This document shows, in pieces, positions 1 through 10,050 of a DNA stretch of 23,848 nucleotides. Below the pieces are notes generated by a model. It saw nothing but the letters and a program-made list of their open reading frames with translations, was not told the DNA's origin and did not search any database. Made by a program: the position numbers and the translations under genes. Source of the DNA: Entamoeba invadens IP1 (taxonomy: Eukaryota > Evosea > Mastigamoebida > Endamoebidae); contig NW_004440432.1 in assembly GCF_000330505.1 (NCBI RefSeq), positions 199,825-223,672 on the forward strand. The letters are read 5' to 3'. Positions within the stretch are counted from its first letter, which is position 1. Every line of letters starts with the position of its first letter.

Positions 1-102
1 TGCCACGTCATAACATTTTAAGGATAAATTGCGAGTGAAAAAAACCGACCAATAAGATTCAATCTGGTCTATAGATAGTAACTATTATCAAAATTATAAA
101 AT
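1..102 (+). repeat. Left TIR of the 770-bp element
   Basis: 102-bp arm whose reverse complement is 669-770. It may extend left of the window. Confidence 0.85.
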
Positions 103-668
103 TAAATATATTTTATTATTTGTTTAACAAGTTGTTTTTTTAAAAAAATAAATTTATCAATCTATTGGAAACGTGTTTTATAGTTATAATGTGAAAGTCA
201 TTTATAACAATTGATCGTATTGATAATCGTTTTATTCAAATATAATATTTAATTTGTGTTATCGTTATAAGTTTTGAAATAGATTGTTTTTATCGTTGAT
301 GGCATTGATCAAATGGTAATTTATGTGTGGTGATATACGTAAAAACAGTCATAATATAATTGATATCGTTTAAAGATATGTAACGATAATTTAATAACTT
401 ATGTTAATGATATATAAAATTTAATTATTTATAATATTTTTATTATATTGATACGAGTGTTATTACACTATCATTTTGTTTTTAACACGATTTTATACCT
501 ATTTGTTCAAGGTATTAATTGTTTTAAAGCGTCTTGTATATTTTGTTGTCACATCACTATAAAAATTTATGGTAATATAACTTTAATTATAATAAATAAT
601 AATAAATCCAAAAATTTTTAATAAAATAATTATAAAAAAACTTATTGTTTTAATGGTTTCAAAGACAA

Positions 669-770
669 ATTTTATAATTTTGATAATAGTTACTATCTAT
701 AGACCAGATTGAATCTTATTGGTCGGTTTTTTTCACTCGCAATTTATCCTTAAAATGTTATGACGTGGCA
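669..770 (-). repeat. Right TIR of the 770-bp element
   Basis: 102-bp arm, reverse complement of 1-102. Similarity stops abruptly inward, where the left arm continues TAAATATA and the right arm does not. Confidence 0.85.
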
Positions 771-950
771 GCTCTAGAGCGTTCTTTTTGTTATTCAATA
801 AACAAAAATTACACAAAACTTAAAACCAAAATCGGGAAACATGTCCTAATCGGAACTGCGTTAATTATATTTTTTTCAATTTTTGTTCTATTTCGGGCTG
901 TCAAAATTGACTCCCAAAGGTATATAAGCAATGGCCATTGTATATTGTAA
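771..950 (+). pseudogene. Possible C-terminal fragment of a membrane protein
   Basis: Immediately after the 770-bp element an open frame of about 60 codons runs to a TAA at 948-950, with no ATG of its own at the front. It contains a hydrophobic stretch (HVLIGTALIIFFSIFVLF) that would make one transmembrane helix, followed by a short polar tail (KIDSQRYISNGHCIL). Base composition here is less AT-rich than its surroundings, which is why I list it. It may be the tail of a host gene cut off by the element, or a chance frame. I do not recognise the family. Confidence 0.25.
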
Positions 951-2418
951 TTAACTTAATTACTTATTAAAAAAATATTTGCTATTTTTCTTTATCAAGT
1001 ATAAATATAGTAATTATTTGAATACTATTAATTTATAATAATATTTTATCTTTGTTTTAAAAAGTTATATTATAACTAGTATCAAATAATATTACTATGT
1101 GAACTATTAATATTGGTTTTTAATGCCATTTGAAACTAAATGAAACACAATGTACTATATTTATTAATAAAGATATTATTTTATGTTAATTATAAAGTTA
1201 TTTTTGAAATTAATAACAAATTATACTAAACTATAATTGAAAAGAAACTATTTATTTAAGCGAAATGTTGGCATTCTAATGAATGAAATTAAAACCACTC
1301 TTTGTTATATTGATCGAGCACTTGGCTGTTAGTAATACATTTGCTAACCGTGTCAATTGACATTAAATACTTATTTTTTAACATTTTTTTTAAATACAAA
1401 TTTAATTTTCTGTCATCAACATTTTCTCTTTTATAAAAATAACACTCTACTATTCATCATAAACATTTCACATATATGTTGTTTATTTTTTTCAAATAAA
1501 TAATGATTATTGATTCAATATTCTTTAATATTAAAAAACAATAAAACAAGATACTTTAATTTAATAATAACATTAGGTTTTCGATCTTTATTTTGTATAT
1601 TTAGATAATAAAAAATCAAATAGCTTGAGATTTTTTTGATATTTTGTTATATTGTTTTGTTTTTTATAATTTCTTTTAATGCCTGTTGTTTACATATGGT
1701 TAAAATTATTATTTATACACTAAATAATGTTAACAGTTATTTAAATACCAACACTGTATTTGTTTTTTTTTGTTCATTTACAATTAAAAAATAACTTTTA
1801 CATAAAAATTTCGATGTTTATCTTAAAAAACGTATTAAATTCATGTTTTCGTTCTTTATAACTTAGATTTTAAATTATTTGGTTAATTTTTGCATTTAAA
1901 ATTGGAGAAGAAAATACTTGACTCACATGTAAATAATTTTTATATTAAATTCAGGGACTTACCTTTTACACCCACTACCGCTATAAATAAACGTTTATAA
2001 CACAAAAATAAAACATTTTTGTATTTTTGGGTTTTTGAATCTTGAAAAATAGGGTTTTTTATTTACATCTAATAAAGTAAAACAAGTAAAACGTTTTATA
2101 TAAAACGTCAAACTTTAATTATTTGTTTTTTGTCGCATGTTTTGGCGCAAAGTGAACGTTTTGATTAATATTCAATTTTAACCCGCTAAAATTTATAATA
2201 ATTAAATAAACAATACTTTTAATAGTTACGAATCTAAAACTCTTAATTACTAAACAGAAAAACACTCCACAAAAATCCAAGTTCTATTAACTTTCGATGT
2301 AAAAACCAAAAAAAGGTAACCCTTATTTGGTTACAGAGGGTATTAAACTACAGACAATTTCATTGATTCAATAGCAAGTGCGTTTATTTCCTACAGCTTC
2401 AAAACCCAATCAAAAACA
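951..2418. other. AT-rich non-coding stretch
   Basis: I see no supported gene, RNA gene or repeat array. The stretch is poly-A/T-rich with short imperfect hairpins, for example GGTAACC...GGTTAC near 2316-2336. Confidence 0.5.
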
Positions 2419-2553
2419 ATGGCAGAAGCATCAACTATCTCTGTTTCTGACCAGACATTTTCTTTTTTTGTTACTAAAAACAGCGATTCACAAAAACTTA
2501 AACAGACATTCCGTTGTATTTTATTTATATTTTCAGACAAAAAATGGTGTTAG
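2419..2553 (+). CDS. Unrecognised 44-aa ORF
   Basis: An ATG at 2419 in the context AAAACAATGGCAGAAGC opens a 44-codon frame ending at TAG 2551-2553. The first half uses balanced codons (MAEASTISVSDQTFSFFVTK), unlike the surrounding AT noise. No domain is recognised. The frame ends about 60 bp before the inferred left end of the Tc1/mariner element at 2612, so this could be the first exon or N-terminal stump of a host gene affected by that insertion. A GTTTGT motif, the Entamoeba 5' splice signature, occurs near 2568 but lies after the stop. A longer overlapping frame starting at 2378 has biased low-complexity composition and is less credible. Confidence 0.3.
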   Translation: MAEASTISVSDQTFSFFVTKNSDSQKLKQTFRCILFIFSDKKWC

Positions 2554-2611
2554 ATGTTGTTTAAAAGTTTGTTTTTTGTTTCAATTTATTAATGATATCA
2601 TATGTTTAATA

Positions 2612-4338
2612 TAAACTAAAATTCAAAAAACGATAGTGTATTTATTAATATTTTTTTGGTAATTTTTCAAGTTTTATCTTACTAAACTTTTATCCTCTTT
2701 TTTGGATCTAACAAAAATTTAAGGAAAAAGTGGCTTAAATTTACACATAAAAAATAAAAATAGACCTTTTTTCAAACAAAAGTTGCTCAAATTTACAAAA
2801 GAAATAATCTTGAGTTGTTTCAAATAAAAAAATATCATAAATGCATTTCATTAAAACCCAATTCATGTTATTTTAGATTTGAAACAATTCAATTAAAAAT
2901 TTGTCAAAAACGAACTATTTTAATGGGATAAAAAACATTTACATAAATAAACAATATTGACTTTTGTAAAACTTTTTTTTAATTTCAACAAAAATCACAT
3001 TGAAAACAAATTAATATTAATTAATTGCAATATTTAAACTTATAATCTTTAAAATGATTACATGTCTGTTATCAATGAAACAGATAAGCTCATTGTTAAT
3101 TTATTAAGAGAAGGGAAATCATTTTCTTTTATTACCAAAACACTTCATGTATCACCAAACAGAGTTTCTTATAACAAAAAGAAAATTGAAAACAATGAAG
3201 AGTTAATTTCAAAAACTATAGGCAGACCTTCAATTATGACACAACAAAAAATAATAACTTTGATCAAAAAACTTCTATTAATCCAGAATCAACGTGTTGT
3301 GATTTGGCTAAATGTATAAATGTATCAAAATCAACAATTCATAGATACAGAAAAATAAACGGGTTTAAATATGGCAAACTAAAGAAATCTCCATTTTTAA
3401 CAAAAGTTAACATTAATAAAAGATTAAATTTTTGCAAAAAGGCGGTACTAAAGAAAAATTATAAAAAATGGAAAAAGGCTATTATAAGTGATGAGTCGAG
3501 ATTTGGATTGTTTTCTGATAACGGAAACTGTTGGTATCACAAAAGCAGGGAAATGAGATATAACAGAATAAATTCATTTAATATTGGAAATCAAACTTTA
3601 CTTATTAAAAAGAACAATAAGATTTTTAAATCAATGTTTTTAACATTTCCAAAACACAACAATTCACTGATGGTTTGGGGAGCAATCGGAAATAATTACA
3701 AATCACAGTTGTTACTATGTGACAACAGACTTAATGCAATTGGCTATCAACACATGCTTGAAAGTAATAAAGTGTTTGATGATATTAGACGAAAACGCAA
3801 CAAACAAATAGTCTATTTCCAACAAGATGGTGCCAAGCCACACACAGGAAAACGACATTGAATTTTTTGGAGAACAATAAAGTGAGATTGACTGGGTGGC
3901 CTCCTTCAAGTCCGGATTTATCACCAATTGAAAACGTTTGGTCGATACTTGAAAATAGAATTAGAAAAAAGAAAAAATATTTTAAAAACCAAAAGAGTTT
4001 GTTTAGAGTGCTGAAGAAAGAATGGGAATCGATACCAATGGATACAATTAACAATTTAATGCAATCGATGGAAAAAAGATTTTCTCTTTGTATTCAAGAA
4101 AAAGGTAAAATCATTGGCCATCTTCTTTAAAAAGAAGTTGTTCGAGAAAAAAGTGTTATTACATTAATTGTATCTTATTTTTACGTGTTTTTAATTAAGA
4201 TTTTCAACAATTAATGGTTTTAATTTTTGAAAAAAGTTGATATTGAAATATAAATAGATTCCGTAGTTTTCCCAAAACATTATGATAAAAATAGACCAAA
4301 ATATTATGGGGTACTATCGACTTTTGGGAAACAGTTTA
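2612..4338 (+). mobile_element. Tc1/mariner-like element 1 (about 1.73 kb)
   Basis: The boundaries are inferred from imperfect inverted ends: the left end reads TAAACT...CAAAA..CGATAGT at 2612-2637, and the reverse complement of 4313-4338 reads TAAACT...CAAAA..CGATAGT with the same spacing (about 18 of 26 bases match). Both tips share TATAAACT with the mariner at 11807. The left flank is TA; the right flank is TT, so the TA duplication is not intact. An 11-bp direct repeat TATTAATGATA lies outside both ends (2587-2597 and 4340-4350) and may be coincidence. The element encloses one transposase gene. The ends are less certain than the gene. Confidence 0.5.
3062..4130 (+). pseudogene. Tc1/mariner transposase, DD34E, two frameshifts
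   Basis: Cut-and-paste transposase that would bind its TIRs and insert at TA. The start ATG at 3062 opens an N-terminal helix-turn-helix (LIVNLLREGKSFSFITKTLHVS), then the IGRPS linker typical of the family, a second HTH (CINVSKSTIHRYRKI), and a catalytic core with IISDESRF (first Asp), FQQDGAKPHT (second Asp) and SPDLSPIENVW (Glu). Bridging the second frameshift leaves 34 residues between the second Asp and the Glu, giving DD34E. Two one-base frameshifts break it, both in A runs: near 3266-3271, and near 3850-3853 just after HTGK. The total of about 355 codons is normal for the family. Either the copy is inactive or the A runs were miscounted. Confidence 0.88.
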
Positions 4339-4662
4339 TTATTAATGATACAACCTAAATATATTGTTAAAATTCTTTATATAATTATAATACATTTAAA
4401 ACTTTCTTATAAATTTCTAAAATAATACATAGTATGTTATTTCTTTTTATATTACAATGACGAAAGTGTTGTTAATCATTTTGATGTTGATCTAATAATT
4501 AGTTTTGTTATTTCGAATTAACAAATTATTTTTTGACAAGTTATTATGTATTCAAACAAATTTCACGAAATGTACAACCTATTTGGTATTGTTCAAAAAG
4601 AATAAGTACATTTAAGTTTGAATTGATTAATAAACGTACTTACTATTAGTGCATACACAATA
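4339..4662. other. AT-rich spacer
   Basis: No gene seen. It separates mariner element 1 from the minus-strand relics. Confidence 0.5.
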
Positions 4663-5030
4663 TTATATAACATTTGAAAACACCTCATTTGTATAGTTCT
4701 CAAGTGTTACGAAGTACATTTGCATCATCATGTATGTTTCAGATGAAAATGCAAATCGTGTGTTTTGTGACAACATTCGTGGTCTGTCATTGATGTGTTT
4801 ATACAGTTCAGGAGAAATAAAATATGTCAATATGGCAGTATTTAAAGGTAAACACATAAATTGTGAAAACATATTGGTTAAATGATACTGTTCGTCCGAC
4901 CACCTTTCTTTGTGTTGACAACATTAAGTGCTTAAAGTTCACAAATGGTGTCATTGCGAACTGTTTAAGTGATGGCTCCAACAGCAAAGACATGTCGTTT
5001 GTATTGGACTTGGAATTGTCGGAAACTTCA
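4663..5030 (-). pseudogene. Unidentified protein-coding relic, one frameshift
   Basis: On the minus strand a coding-like frame runs from about 5030 down to about 4868 (including DMSLLLEPSLKQFAMTPF and FKHLMLSTQRKVVGRTVSF). It then shifts frame near 4870 and continues (HLTNMFSQFMCLPLNTAIL, then FISPELYKHINDRPRMLSQN, then RFAFSSETYMMMQMYFVTLE) to a stop at 4663. The two frames overlap and read as one alpha-helical protein piece of about 120 residues. I do not recognise the family. It lies directly downstream of the malic enzyme pseudogene on the same strand but in a different frame, so the two look like separate decayed genes brought together. No start is evident. Confidence 0.45.
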
Positions 5031-5031
5031 A

Positions 5032-6200
5032 TTATTTGATAGCTTGCATAGCGACGTCTGCTGCCTCTCGTCGGAAGATGCCTGGCTCGTCCATAGTCCC
5101 GATGATGTTGTCTGGTGTGATTCCCCTCTTCTATGCAAAGTCAACTAGTGCCTTAGAAGCTGCGATAGCCATGTTGTTTGTGATTCTCTTTGTTCTAACA
5201 ATGAGTGCGCCCTTCAAAATAATTGGAAACTTAACAGAGTTGTTGACTTGATTTTGGAAGTCAAGAACTACATCGCCTCTTCTTGTAGCAACGATGTACG
5301 CTCCTGCCTCTTTTCCTGGTACGGATAGATCTCAGGCACTGGATTTGCACAGCAGAAGACAATCAGTTTTGTTCCCATTGACCCAATCCAATCACCTTTT
5401 GCAACTTACAACCATGTGGTTGTGATATAAAAACGTCTATGTTTTTATTTCAGACCAAGACAAAATCAAAATGTCTTGATTTTGTTTAGGTTTGTGTTCT
5501 TGCATATTTCCATTTACCCATTTCCTGTAGAACCGCGAATACTTCTCGATATTGTCACGTCCACAACGAAGCGACCCATTGATATTAAACATCACGATTT
5601 TCTTTGGGTCAGCACCCGCACTCACTATCAGTCGCAGGCATGTCGCATTTGCACTCCCAGCACCAATGAAGACCATCTCGATGTCTTCAAGTCTTTTGTA
5701 AACCAACCTGAGTGCGTTGAGCAACCCAGCCAACGTCACTGGTGCTGTGCCTTGTTGGTCGTCGTAATAAACGGGGATGTCACAGATCTCTCGCAACACG
5801 TCAACCACTTTGTCAGCTTGGCTGCGATATGTCTTCGAAATTGATTGCACCAAAGGTGTGATGTATCCGCTGCACAAACTCATCAAACATCAGCATCAGT
5901 CTTCTCAACAACCTTCGAGTCAATGCAGATGGGAACGGCGTCAATACCACACAAGTACTTCATCAGCAGCTTTTTTCCTTTCATCACACCAAGTCCACCA
6001 ACCGGGGTAACATCGCCATCCGTGACACGGATGTTTGTTGAGATGCGAGATACGCCGGGGGTGTAGTACGCGTTGAACCAGTTAAACCCACATAGTGCGC
6101 ACTTCGGCATGATCCGGATCTTCACTCGAAAGAATTTGTGCGCCTTCTCAACAAGTGTCTTGTAAAACTCGGTCTGTGTATTGAGTAACCTAGCTAACAT
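5032..6200 (-). pseudogene. Malic enzyme pseudogene (archaeal/bacterial type)
   Basis: In working form this enzyme decarboxylates malate to pyruvate, yielding NADPH in the cytosol; in Entamoeba it belongs to the bypass from PEP via oxaloacetate and malate to pyruvate. The minus strand shows, in order: ATG at 6198-6200, AYYTPGV near 6065, GKKLLMKYLCGIDAVPICID near 5945, IPVYYDDQQGTAPVTLAGLL near 5775, the nucleotide-binding FIGAGSANAT, ANPVPEIYP near 5335, then EAGAYIVATRRGD, NQVNNSVKFP, TMDEPGIFRREAADVAMQAI and a stop at 5032-5034. Breaks: a missing block after VTDGDVTPVGGLG, frame changes near 5885, 5440 and 5325, and an in-frame TAG after SKALVDFA. About 389 codons remain, shorter than the usual 400-480. 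GC is clearly above the flanks, as for GAPDH. Confidence 0.9.
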
Positions 6201-6221
6201 TTGTAGAAAGGCACACCACAA

Positions 6222-6514
6222 GTGATACGCCCCTTTAAGTGTCGAGTTTTACGAAATGTTGTACTTTTATTGTGACACTTCAAGTTTCGCTGCGAAATGT
6301 ATTTTAAATACGTGTTGTATCTGTTGCAAAAAAATTAATCATCTCACTAGACTGGTAGTTTTTAGAAGTTTTCAAGACGCTCAAAATTGAAACTGTGTAG
6401 ATACAGCCCACAAACTCTCTAATCAACTCTTATTGACAATTTTTCAACATACTTATTTATAACCAACAAACAATTAATTAATAAATTATTAATATTAAAT
6501 AAAAAAAGTAATTT
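6222..6514. other. Spacer upstream of the malic enzyme relic
   Basis: This AT-rich region should contain the former malic enzyme promoter. I see no further gene and no clear core-promoter motif. Confidence 0.4.
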
Positions 6515-6776
6515 CTAATTCAAAAAACAGTTTCTCGAATTATGACCACTTTGACCACATTTTTTACTGTGATAAACTCTTTTAACCAAAGAAGTTGGTT
6601 CCACTTTATTCAAACCCTGACCAAAAACAGGTGGCTTCGGTGGAACTACTCTTCCTGGACACGTCACCATTTCTACCATTATTCTGGGTCTTGGTCCTTT
6701 TTGAAATTGTGGCGATGGTTCAGTTAAATTGTCAACAAAATTTTGGGTGACTATTAACAAGCGACTTTCTCTCTGG

Positions 6777-6821
6777 TTAATAGTTACTAAATCTACCACT
6801 TGCAGATTTAGTTACTATTAA
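6777..6821. repeat. Near-perfect 45-bp palindrome (18-bp arms)
   Basis: Arm 6777-6794 (TTAATAGTTACTAAATCT) and arm 6804-6821 (AGATTTAGTTACTATTAA) are inverted with one mismatch around a 9-base spacer. The palindrome sits where the second and third frames of the zinc-knuckle relic meet. Confidence 0.75.
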
Positions 6822-7224
6822 ACTTTGTCGGAGTCTTTTCCCCTTTTCTTCAACAATAAATTCTTCAATGTGTTCTGTTGTTTCTTTTTTCCCTTTCAAA
6901 ACGTTGTTGACGAATTCATAATATCTCACCAATGGAGTGTTGTCTTTTTTAAAAAACGTTTTCAATTACTTCAAGGGCAAAGTGTAAATCGCTTCGGCTT
7001 TTTGATGGCTTAACTGTCTTGTCAACTGAAATGGTTTCAGTTGAATGAACACATTTTGTAATCTCAAAGAGTTTTTCATTGAAAATTGTGGCTGGAAGTG
7101 GGAAACACCATTTTATAGAGTACAGTGAAACCAAGTGAATGTAAAGGTATTTGTTATCTATGAATTGGTCGCAGTTGCACGAAGATAAAGTGGTGCCATC
7201 AAAAATCATTCCCATACCATTTAT

Positions 7225-7268
7225 CGGGGGTCTATAAACTGGTTGGGATCCATAAACTAGTTGGGGAA
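7225..7268 (-). repeat. Shared repeat block, tandem copy pair
   Basis: On the minus strand, two imperfect 19-bp units sit in tandem (CCCCAACTAGTTTATGGAT, then CCCAACCAGTTTATAGACC). The second unit with its C run matches 8897-8919 on the plus strand over 23 bp, forming an inverted pair 1.65 kb apart. Confidence 0.6.
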
Positions 7269-7311
7269 TGCTCCAAAACATCGAAATTAATACAATGTAA
7301 AACATAATCAA

Positions 7312-8896
7312 TTATTATTTATTGTTATTATTCAAAAGAACAAAAACCCTTGATTTTCCGTTTTCGCTCACTTTTTGGAACAATTTTGATTTATTTGTTT
7401 GTGGAAGGAAAATGGATTTATTAACTGGCCAATAATATGAACGCTTTTTGTAAGTCAAGTATTGTATTTGTAACTTTTAAAAACATATTTTTTACAAATA
7501 TTGTTTTGTAACAAACCCGTTGCAAAGTGACGTATAAAAATTTGCAATAATTTTTGTTTTTTGGAACGAAAAATGAAACCTCTGTTTTTGTATTTATCTA
7601 AAAAATAGTCATCGTTTCTCTTAACGATGATGTTTATTTTAATATGTTTAAACACAAAGTATTATATATGATACATGTGGGATAAGGTTATAATATTATT
7701 GTTCGTTATAAAGGGTAATATGTTAAAATATGTGTTTTAAAAAGTTAAAAAACGAATCCCTGTAAAAATAATTTATACTCTTTATTTTGAAAAATTGGAA
7801 TTTCAAATTGTTGTAACGGACTCTGTGATAACATCTATAAAATAAATAAATTGAAATGAATGATAGGTAAATGCACAACATTAATAATTGTAAGGTTGTT
7901 GATTTTTTTGAAAAAAAATGAAAAAAATAGTTTTATTGATAATAAATTATATAATTGTTTTAGTTTTATAAATTAATAAAGTCAACTTTGATAAACACAT
8001 TCTTGGATATCAAGAGTGAGTTTTGTTGTTAATAAAAAGCTGTTAACAACATGTTAAATACACCATTTGAATGTTGTTTGTCTGATCCCTGTTATTTATT
8101 AAAGAATAAGTTGATGTTTGAATAATTATTCTTGATAAAATAATAATTTTATAAACTAATAAATACGCATATTAAATATTATTAATAATTATAACACATA
8201 ATAGTATAATATAACAAACATCTAAAGTAAAAACATTTTTATAAAAATAATGTTTTTTATTAAAATAATTTCAATAAATATTTTAATCGCCATTTATTGC
8301 CATAATAATTTCAAATGAATCTCGATAAACAATTAAAATTTAATAATTTATTATATTAAAATATTAATTGTATTAATCAAAAACGTTGTTACGTTTCAAT
8401 TCAAAATTTAAATAAGATAAAATTACATAAAAATATAATGGATTAAAAAGTCAACAGATTTAAAAACGAATTTTGGACTATAAAAGAAAATGTTTTGAAC
8501 TCAAAACAGTAATTCATTGCGATATTTATAATATGCGGGGAGAGATTGTGATAAAATATAATATATAATGTGTGTGAGAGCGAGATAATTTAATTTGCCA
8601 TGGTCGTTGACCACTTTTTGTGTAGTGTGTGAACAAAATGTTTGAATGTGTGCTATATGATAAAGGAGAGAACACAATTCTCTTCCGAAATAATATATTT
8701 TATCCACAAAAATATAAATGATTCGTTTTTATTCATTGGTTGTTTTTGATTTTTTATTAATTTCTAAAATTGCAAAACAACAAAAACAAAAATAGAAATT
8801 AACATGTTTTATACTTCCCAAAACTGCAGAGCAGGGTTTTTCTTTTCCAAAATGTGTGTAAATATTGTTTTTTCCTTTAAAAGTTTCTAATAAATT
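7312..8896. other. AT-rich gene desert
   Basis: No supported gene. The minus-strand frame at 8501-8707 has no recognisable content or codon structure. Long A/T runs dominate. Confidence 0.45.
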
Positions 8897-8919
8897 CCCC
8901 AACCAGTTTATAGACCCCC
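8897..8919 (+). repeat. Shared repeat block, single copy
   Basis: Inverted 23-bp match to 7225-7247. It contains CCAGTTTATA, the same ten bases as the mariner terminal sequence at 13350-13359. A 57-codon plus-strand frame through it (IPQPVYRPPLLQLVATHC...) has no recognisable domain. Confidence 0.6.
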
Positions 8920-8967
8920 TTTATTACAGTTAGTAGCAACCCATTGTATTTTTGTATTAAAGGGTTT

Positions 8968-8992
8968 CTTGAGGATAAGGTGTATCCTCAGG
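8968..8992. repeat. Hairpin built from the GAGGATA motif
   Basis: TGAGGATA (8970-8977) and TATCCTCA (8983-8990) form a perfect 8-bp stem around AGGTG, extendable by a T-G and a C-G pair to 10. Confidence 0.7.
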
Positions 8993-10050
8993 ATTAAAGC
9001 TATCCCCATTAAAAAATATTTTTCTGAGGATACAAAAATCAAATCCATAAGGTTCAGTTCCCCATAAGGCCCACTCTCATAACTCAAGTTATAATTTACA
9101 TTTAATATTTCGAGTCAAAGTTCGAATTTTAAATGATGGTAATAATTTGTCATAAATGCCAAAAGATTAAAAACAATCAAAAACAATCACCAAAATAATC
9201 AGTGAACAAAAACAATAATTATATCTCGCGAACTTGAGACGGGAAATAATAAAATGTGAATTATACTTGTTCATATTATGATTATAAACTTATTGATATT
9301 ATTTTCGAATCCGTTATAATAACATAATAATTAAAATTTACGTTTAAATTGATAATTGTTTTTTTATCAAAATGAAAATTGAAAAAGTCGAAAACAATGA
9401 TTTTCTAAAAATGTAATTTAAAAATAACAAATTTATAAATAATTTTGTAATTTATGCATTGTTCAAATTTATTATAATAACAAAGTTAATAATGTTGTGT
9501 ATATTTTAATATGATTGTTTCATTTTGATATTAACTTGTGTTTTAAACAGATTTACAGTTCTGAGGATGGCAATTATTTTCTGAGGATGACGGAAATAGA
9601 AAGTTTACACTTTTACATCTGTCTGAAATGTATATTGAGTAAGTTACTATTTTTGAATATGGGAACACGTCATTTCACTTTTTAGATGTTTAAGTCCGTG
9701 TTGATAATGTCTGTTTGTTACACGACTTACCACCCTCAGAGATATGTATAGCACTGCCACTATTGATTTAAAATTCTATAAATAAAATTATCAAAGAATT
9801 TTTATAAAGTGAGTTTTGTTAATTGATTATATCAAAAATCGTCAAAACAATACAAAAACGCCAAATAATATATAAAATTGATTGATAAATTGAACACATT
9901 TCTATTGAGAATTAATATTGTATAAAAAATAATATTAATATAAACATATATTTCTTGTGTATATATGTTTTGAAAAATAAATAAAACCATTTAAAACAAA
10001 AACAATAATTTTACAAATTTGTTTATTTATCAATCGTTGTCTTATCGATC

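Larger units (their letters stand above)
1..770. mobile_element. Non-autonomous TIR element (MITE-like), 770 bp
   Basis: The first 102 bases and 669-770 are inverted copies of one another, identical by eye, beginning TGCCACGTCATAACATTTTA. The interior (103-668) is extremely AT-rich and has no credible reading frame, so the element cannot encode its own transposase. Long perfect arms with a non-coding core suggest a non-autonomous MULE-type or foldback element. The tip does not match the TIR of the MULE at 14053-17075 or of either mariner, so its autonomous partner is not in this window. The left arm starts exactly at base 1, so the true left end and target duplication cannot be seen. The right flank opens with the palindrome GCTCTAGAGC (771-780). 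Family assignment is open. Confidence 0.8.
6515..7311 (-). pseudogene. Degraded zinc-knuckle protein, possibly a MULE transposase remnant
   Basis: Three overlapping minus-strand frames form one broken gene. The first (7305 to about 6949) contains MIFDGTTLSSCNCDQF and then FPLPATIFNEK, resembling the first-Asp DGT region and following segment of a MULE catalytic domain. The second (6965-6777) is charged and helical (LVRYYEFVNNVLKGKK). The third (about 6799-6515) is Pro-rich and ends with KKCGQSGHNSRNC, a CCHC zinc knuckle whose first Cys has become Ser (codon AGT in place of TGT), as found at the C-end of many Mutator transposases. The middle of the catalytic domain is missing. The hydrophobic start (MFYIVLISMFWSI) could instead be a signal peptide, so a secreted host protein is an alternative for the first part. 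Confidence 0.45.

Noticed and set aside
2378..2614. 78-codon plus-strand frame
   Set aside because: Phe/Leu/Lys-rich, shadows the better ORF at 2419-2553 in another frame, and runs into the element end.
2739..2795. Repeated TTAAATTTACA / TCAAATTTACA phrases as a direct-repeat array
   Set aside because: Only two short imperfect copies in AT-rich DNA, compatible with chance.
3715..4054. Two minus-strand frames
   Set aside because: Antisense shadows of the mariner 1 transposase.
5476..6066. Plus-strand frames over the malic enzyme relic
   Set aside because: Antisense of clear malic enzyme motifs; their peptides have no independent support.
8501..8707. 68-codon minus-strand frame
   Set aside because: No recognisable domain and no compositional contrast with its flanks.
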